In this document: piece after piece, positions 30,349-34,829 of the stretch | Numbering within the stretch: position 1 is the first letter of the stretch | Layout: every line of letters begins with the position of its first letter | Assembly (NCBI GenBank): GCA_017405525.1 | Contig: JAFRAH010000043.1 | Coordinates: 1 to 34,829, forward strand | Source of the DNA: Synergistaceae bacterium | GTDB lineage: Bacteria; Synergistota; Synergistia; Synergistales; Aminobacteriaceae | DNA: 34,829 nucleotides | Reading direction: 5' to 3' | Position numbers and translations under genes: made by a program | The notes under the pieces: generated by a model | Database searches by the model: none | What the model saw: only the letters and a program-made list of their open reading frames with translations | What the model was told of the DNA's origin: nothing

Positions 30349-30376
30349 ATTATAGCAGAGTGCATGTTGCTATAAT
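30349..30376. promoter_or_regulatory. Overlapping divergent extended -10 promoters for the glycan operon and the MATE gene
   Basis: TGCTATAAT occurs on the minus strand (30357 to 30349) and on the plus strand (30368-30376), forming an inverted repeat of nine-base arms with a 10-base spacer. Each -10 box falls where the other promoter's -35 region would be. Confidence 0.65.
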
Positions 30377-30417
30377 AAGCCATCCCCTAATTCAAAGGTT
30401 ACAGGAGAATCTTACGC

Positions 30418-31785
30418 ATGAACACCACAGCTCAGGACAAAAAGTTCAACATGATGACGACCCTCCCGGTCAGCAGGCTGGTATCTCGCCTCGCAGTCCC
30501 CTCAATAATCACCATGATGATCAGCGCAATCTACAACATGGCCGATACGTTCTACGTTGCCGGGATAGACATACAATCACCGGCGGCTGTGGGAATAATC
30601 TTCTCGTACATGGCATTCATTCAGGCTATAGCGTTCTTCTTCGGGCAGGGCAGCGCAAACTACATCTCGCGTGCACTCGGAGCAAGGGACAGGGACAGCG
30701 CAGTGATGATAGCGTCAACAGGATTCTTCACGTCATTGTTCACCGGGGTATTCATTGCGTTTATGGGGTTCGTGTTCATGGACGAGTTATTGCAACTCCT
30801 GGGCTCAACCGAAACGATAATGCCACATGCACGGGCTTACTTCAGATATATCTTGCTCGGTACTCCGTTCATTATGTCGTCATTCGTCATGAACAACCAG
30901 ATGAGATTTCAGGGCAACGCGTTCATCTCAATGCTCGGCATAACTTCCGGGGCAATCCTCAACATAATTCTTGACCCGGTATTCATCTTCGTGTTTGGAA
31001 TGGGAGTAGCTGGTGCATCACTGGCTACAATGCTCTCCCAGTTCGTGAGCTTCGTGATACTCCTTCACCTCTCAGGCAGGCGGGACGGTATCCCCTTGAG
31101 GCTCCGCAACTTCCGGCCATGTCTTGCACACTACCGGGAGATTACGGCGGGGGGGCTTCCCTCACTTGGTAGGCAGGGGCTGGCTAGCATCTCGATGGCG
31201 TACATGAATCAGCTTGCGGGCTTCTACGGTGATACGGCGATTGCTGCACTCTCTATCGTCTTCAGGGTTACCATGTTCGCAACATCCATAGTCTTGGGAT
31301 TCGGGCAGGGCTTCCAGCCTGTCTGCGGCTTCAACTTCGGGGCGGGGAAGTATGACCGTGTGAGGCGGGCCTTCTGGTTCAGCGTAGGGGTTACGGCGGT
31401 CTACTGTTCGTGCCTGAGCGTCGGGGGGTACATATTCGCTGAGAGGGTGATAGCTCTCTTCCGTCCTGATGACCGGGAACTAATCATGCTTGGGTCGTCG
31501 GCATTGCGCTATGAGTGCCTCGTGTATTCAACCGTGAGCTTCGTTACCATGTCCAACATGTTCCTGCAGAATACCAGAAAGACCATACGGGCAAGCGTCC
31601 TTGCGGCATCACGTCAAGGGTTCATGCTGGCACTTGCGCTCTATGTGGGGCGGAGGCTCTGGGGACTTACCGGGATTATTGCGGCACAACCAATTTCTGA
31701 CGGGCTTACGTTTCTTCTTGCCGTTCCGTTTTCGTGGAGTGCCCTGCGTGAGATGGACATAGCTGGCGAGGTTAAGAGGAAGTAA
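30418..31785 (+). CDS. MATE-family multidrug/sodium antiporter
   Basis: A 455-residue protein with about 12 membrane helices arranged as two homologous halves. Typical family segments are SRLAVPSIITMMISAIYNMADTFYVAG in the first helix region, FGQGSANYISRALGARDRDSA, MRFQGNAFISMLGITSGAILNIILD, and in the second half GFGQGFQPVCGFNFGAGKYDRVR. MATE carriers expel drugs or other organic compounds in exchange for sodium or protons; some relatives flip lipid-linked precursors. The ATG at 30418 has AGGAGA upstream. It is divergent from the glycan operon and shares an overlapping promoter region with it. A papain-like protease gene follows after 37 bases and may be cotranscribed. Confidence 0.94.
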   Translation: MNTTAQDKKFNMMTTLPVSRLVSRLAVPSIITMMISAIYNMADTFYVAGIDIQSPAAVGIIFSYMAFIQAIAFFFGQGSANYISRALGARDRDSAVMIASTGFFTSLFTGVFIAFMGFVFMDELLQLLGSTETIMPHARAYFRYILLGTPFIMSSFVMNNQMRFQGNAFISMLGITSGAILNIILDPVFIFVFGMGVAGASLATMLSQFVSFVILLHLSGRRDGIPLRLRNFRPCLAHYREITAGGLPSLGRQGLASISMAYMNQLAGFYGDTAIAALSIVFRVTMFATSIVLGFGQGFQPVCGFNFGAGKYDRVRRAFWFSVGVTAVYCSCLSVGGYIFAERVIALFRPDDRELIMLGSSALRYECLVYSTVSFVTMSNMFLQNTRKTIRASVLAASRQGFMLALALYVGRRLWGLTGIIAAQPISDGLTFLLAVPFSWSALREMDIAGEVKRK

Positions 31786-31822
31786 AATTAACACATTCCC
31801 AAAATCAAGGAGGCTAGTAGTC

Positions 31823-34800
31823 ATGTTCAGACTAAGGAAAATTCCGGCTGTGTTGCTCATGGCCGGGATTCTTTGCGCATTGATGCCCGCGTTTTCGTTC
31901 GCGGAAGAAGCATACCTCGATGAACCTGCTCCCCTCAACCCTGAATTTCTGCGTTGGCCCTACAGGTCAGAGAGCTATGCTGTTCCCGGAATTGATGGCA
32001 TCAACGGGCAGACTTACGGCGGCGGGGACATCCAAGCCCTATAGACAGGTCATATCTCCTCAGCACCCCACCCCGTCCGAAATCAAGAGGCCCTGAAAAC
32101 CTCAGAGACAGCGATTATCCCGTGTCCTATGACATCAGGGCTGAAAGGAAGCTCCCGGCAATAAGAAGCCAGAGTCCTTTCGGGACTTGCTGGGCACATG
32201 CGGCGATCGGCTCGATGGAATCATCCTACCTGACAACCTACGACGAGACGAGCCCGGATTTGTCGGAGATGCACCTTGCGTATTTCGTCTATGGGGACAC
32301 GAGACCCGGAAAATCCTTCTCACCCTACTATGACGATGAGGGCATTCTTGACCAAGGAGGCAACGCAGACCAAGCAATAGCGTTCCTCTCAAAGGGAACG
32401 GTCAGCGAGTCAGTACTGCCCTACCCAACGAGCAAATCATTCACATCGCCCGACAAGCTCCCCGAAGAGTACGAGTCTTCCGGGATACGGCTCAAGGCGG
32501 CCTATACTCTCCCGAACTTGCTTAGCCAAGACCTGGAGACAAGGGAGCTCGTGAAGGGGCTCATAACGGAGATAGGCGGCGTTAAGATAAGCTACTATGC
32601 CGGGGCTGGAGCTCATACCCCCGTCGGGACAAGCACAACAGCCTACTTCAACAACACACACGGGACGAGCACTAATCACGCGGTCTTGATTGTGGGCTGG
32701 GATGATGAGTTTTCCCGCGAGAATTTCGACGAGAACATGAGACCGGAGATTGACGGTGCATGGCTGGTAAGGAACTCTTGGGGGCCGAACTGGGGCGATC
32801 ATGGCTACTTCTGGATGTCCTACCAGCAGCATATAGCCTCACCCGTTGTGTTCATTGGGGACGTTGCCGACAAGAACTTGAAGCACTACGGCTATGATGA
32901 CCTCGGACGCGGCGGGAGCACCTCAAGGAAATGGAACGCCAACATATTCAGAACGGACGGTGCCGAATACCTGAAGTATGTCGGTTTCCAGACGGTAGGC
33001 AACAACACAGACTACAGCATTTTAGTCTATGATCTTGGCACGACATCGCCAGACTCACCTGTGAGCGGGACAATAATCGCTAGGGTTGATGATGGCTATG
33101 CTGAATACGAGGGCTATCACACCGTAGAATTTGAGGACAGGCTGAAGATTGAGGCCGGGCACTATTTCTCCGTTGTCATGAACACCAGCAACGGAATGGC
33201 TCTTGAAATGGCTGTGAACTGGTCAAACGGAAAGCCATATGCCGCGCCTGTCTGCAATTCCGGCGAGAGTTACGGCTCCTCCAACGGAACATCATGGAGC
33301 GGACTGACAAACAACGTCTGCATAAAGGCTTTCACCATTCCGATAGGCGACCTTGTTGTGGAGGTCAACAGCACGAACTTCCCGGATGAGAATTTCAGGG
33401 AGCATGTCAGCAGTGCCTATGACACTAACGAGGACGGCTGGCTCAGCAACCTTGAGATTAAGGCCGTTACCAGCATAGAGCTTCCGGGCGGCGACGAGAT
33501 AACCTCACTTAAGGGTCTCGAATACTTCACTTCTCTGGAGTACTTCAGCAGTAACGGTATCGTCATGAATTTCGGGCTTGACTTCAGCGCAAACACTGCC
33601 CTGAAGGTTATTGATGTTCACGGCTGCCTTCTGCCATCGCTTGACGTTAGTGCAAATACTGCCCTTGTGTCCCTGGACTGCGGAACGAACAAGCTGACTG
33701 TCCTTGATGTGAGCAAGAACGTTGCCTTGAAGCATCTCGACTGCTCAGATAACAGGCTGATACAGCTTGACCTTACAGCGAATACTGCCTTGACGTACTT
33801 GAATAACAGAAGGCAGAGATCCTTCTTGTACCTTGCTGAGGAGAGCCCTGACGTTGATGATGAAGGGGTCGGTTTGTACTATGTTGACCTGAAAAAGTAC
33901 GTCAGCGATATTAGCCGCATTGTTCCCGGAACCGTTAAGGAGAACTCATACTATCAGAGGAATGCAAACTATAACAGCCAGACAGGAATTGTTGTGCTCA
34001 CTTCAGCCACTGATGAAATATCTTACGGGTACAATCCGGGGCACGACAACACTGATCCGGCTACCACTGACTCAGAAGGCGACTATATGGATGTAGCCAT
34101 CACAAGGTGGCTCACGATTACTACAGAGCCGAAACTTCCCGATACAACCAGACGGGCGAATTATTCCGTAACGTTTGAGGCAGAGAATGAGGCTGATGAA
34201 GAAAGCCCTGTATGGGAGCTCATGAGCGGGGATATTCCTCCCGGCCTGACACTGAGCAGTGACGGTAAGCTCACAGGTGTTCTTACGACCGTAGGGGATT
34301 ATTCGTTCAACCTGAAGGCATCGACCCCTGAAGCGGGAGCATTCTCTAGGAACTTCACGCTGAAGGTAACCGAAACGAAAATGTCAGGAACGCTAGCCTC
34401 AACGCTGACACGTAAAGCCGTCTACTCGAAGGCTCTCAATGTTACAGGTGGAGCTAGCCCGTATTCATGGAGTGTGGCCAGCGGTGCACTTCCCGACGGT
34501 CTCAGCCTCAATACATCCACCGGGGCAATAACAGGAACAGCCACGAAAGCCGGGACGTTCTCGTTCTCCATAGAGGCGAAGGACAGCAACGGAGCAGCGG
34601 CATCTAAGGCTTTCACCCTCAAGGTAACGCAGACGACATTCACGGACACGATAGCCTCAACACTAACTAGGCGGGCAAGCTATACCAAGACCCTCAAGGC
34701 CACCGGGGGAAAGAGCCCGTATGCTTGGAGCGTGAGTGCTGGTGCATTACCTGACGGCCTCAAACTTGGAGCATCAACAGGCAAGATTACAGGGTCAGCG

Positions 34801-34829
34801 ACTAAGTCCGGGACGTTCTCCTTTACCAT
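31823..34829 (+). CDS. Secreted papain-like (C1) cysteine protease with lectin-like, LRR and Ig-like repeats; frameshifted and cut by the window edge
   Basis: Modular protein of over 1000 residues, incomplete at the right edge. It begins with a signal peptide (MFRLRKIPAVLLMAGILCAL...) and APLNPEFLRW. The C1 domain has the oxyanion Gln at 32170-32172, catalytic Cys at 32188-32190 (FGTCWAHA), His at 32677-32679 (NHAVLIVGW) and Asn at 32773-32775 (RNSWGPNWG). A beta-rich lectin-like domain follows, an EF-hand-like DTNEDGWLSNLEI, short leucine-rich repeats (TALVSLDCGTNKLTVLDV), and at least three He_PIG-type Ig repeats (ALPDGLSLNTSTGAITG). The start codon frame ends at TAG 32042-32044, and the protease continues in another frame. 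One extra C near 32032-32033 would give GGGDIPSPIDRSYL, matching the family. ATG 31823 has AAGGAGG upstream. Confidence 0.85.

Noticed and set aside
31149-31155. G7 run in the MATE gene as a further phase switch
   Set aside because: The run is short, the gene is intact across it, and runs of six or seven occur elsewhere in the window.
32024-32033. The protease frameshift as another phase-variable locus
   Set aside because: Only GGGG and CC are present at the shift; these are too short for efficient slippage, so mutation or sequence error is more likely.

Overview
The window looks like a chromosomal stretch from an anaerobic, Gram-negative-type gut or rumen bacterium. Synergistota is my best guess, by inference only. 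The reasons are the methylmalonyl-CoA decarboxylase-type genes, the stand-alone rubredoxin, the ATP-type phosphofructokinase, a large secreted papain-like protease with Ig-like repeats, and the mix of ATG, TTG and GTG starts behind strong GGAGG sites. No rRNA, tRNA, CRISPR array, insertion sequence or phage genes were found.

Layout, left to right: an FkbM-type methyltransferase; a sodium:solute symporter; a rubredoxin; a leftward operon (family-2-like glycosyltransferase, M20 peptidase, acyltransferase-3); rho; pfkA; a secreted coiled-coil protein; a rightward decarboxylase operon (carboxyltransferase, gamma/delta subunit, biotin carrier); an SH3 protein; a DEAD-box helicase; a DinJ/YoeB-type toxin-antitoxin pair; a ferredoxin-fused aldo/keto reductase; a TerD/TerA pair; an AT-rich polysaccharide-polymerase gene; a cobS/cobU-like/HAD operon; an ankyrin protein behind a 20-bp tandem repeat; a phosphodiester glycosidase; small secreted and glycine-rich proteins; a leftward glycan operon (family-4 glycosyltransferase, radical SAM/SPASM protein, pyruvyl transferase, polyprenyl-phosphate sugar transferase); a MATE transporter; and a papain-like protease that runs off the right edge.

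The main discovery is a set of four putative phase-variable glycan genes. Three carry a G tract of 11-12 bases inside the coding sequence: polymerase G11, pyruvyl transferase G11, family-4 glycosyltransferase G12. In each, the protein family continues in another frame across the tract. The acyltransferase has five GACCA units between its ATG and its first conserved motif. As sequenced, all four are out of frame. The full-length frame would need 9 or 12, 10 or 13, 11 or 14 G residues, and 4 or 7 GACCA units, respectively. This is what slipped-strand contingency loci look like, and four independent switches would allow 16 surface-glycan states. The pyruvyl-transferase switch may also control the sugar transferase that initiates the glycan, because the two genes overlap as ATGA and no ribosome site is visible for the second.

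A second repeat system lies before the ankyrin gene: five copies of a 20-bp unit, each holding both a TATAAT box and a Shine-Dalgarno sequence. A shared extended -10 box (TGCTATAAT or close variants) precedes many genes. Two copies form a back-to-back overlapping promoter pair between the glycan operon and the MATE gene.
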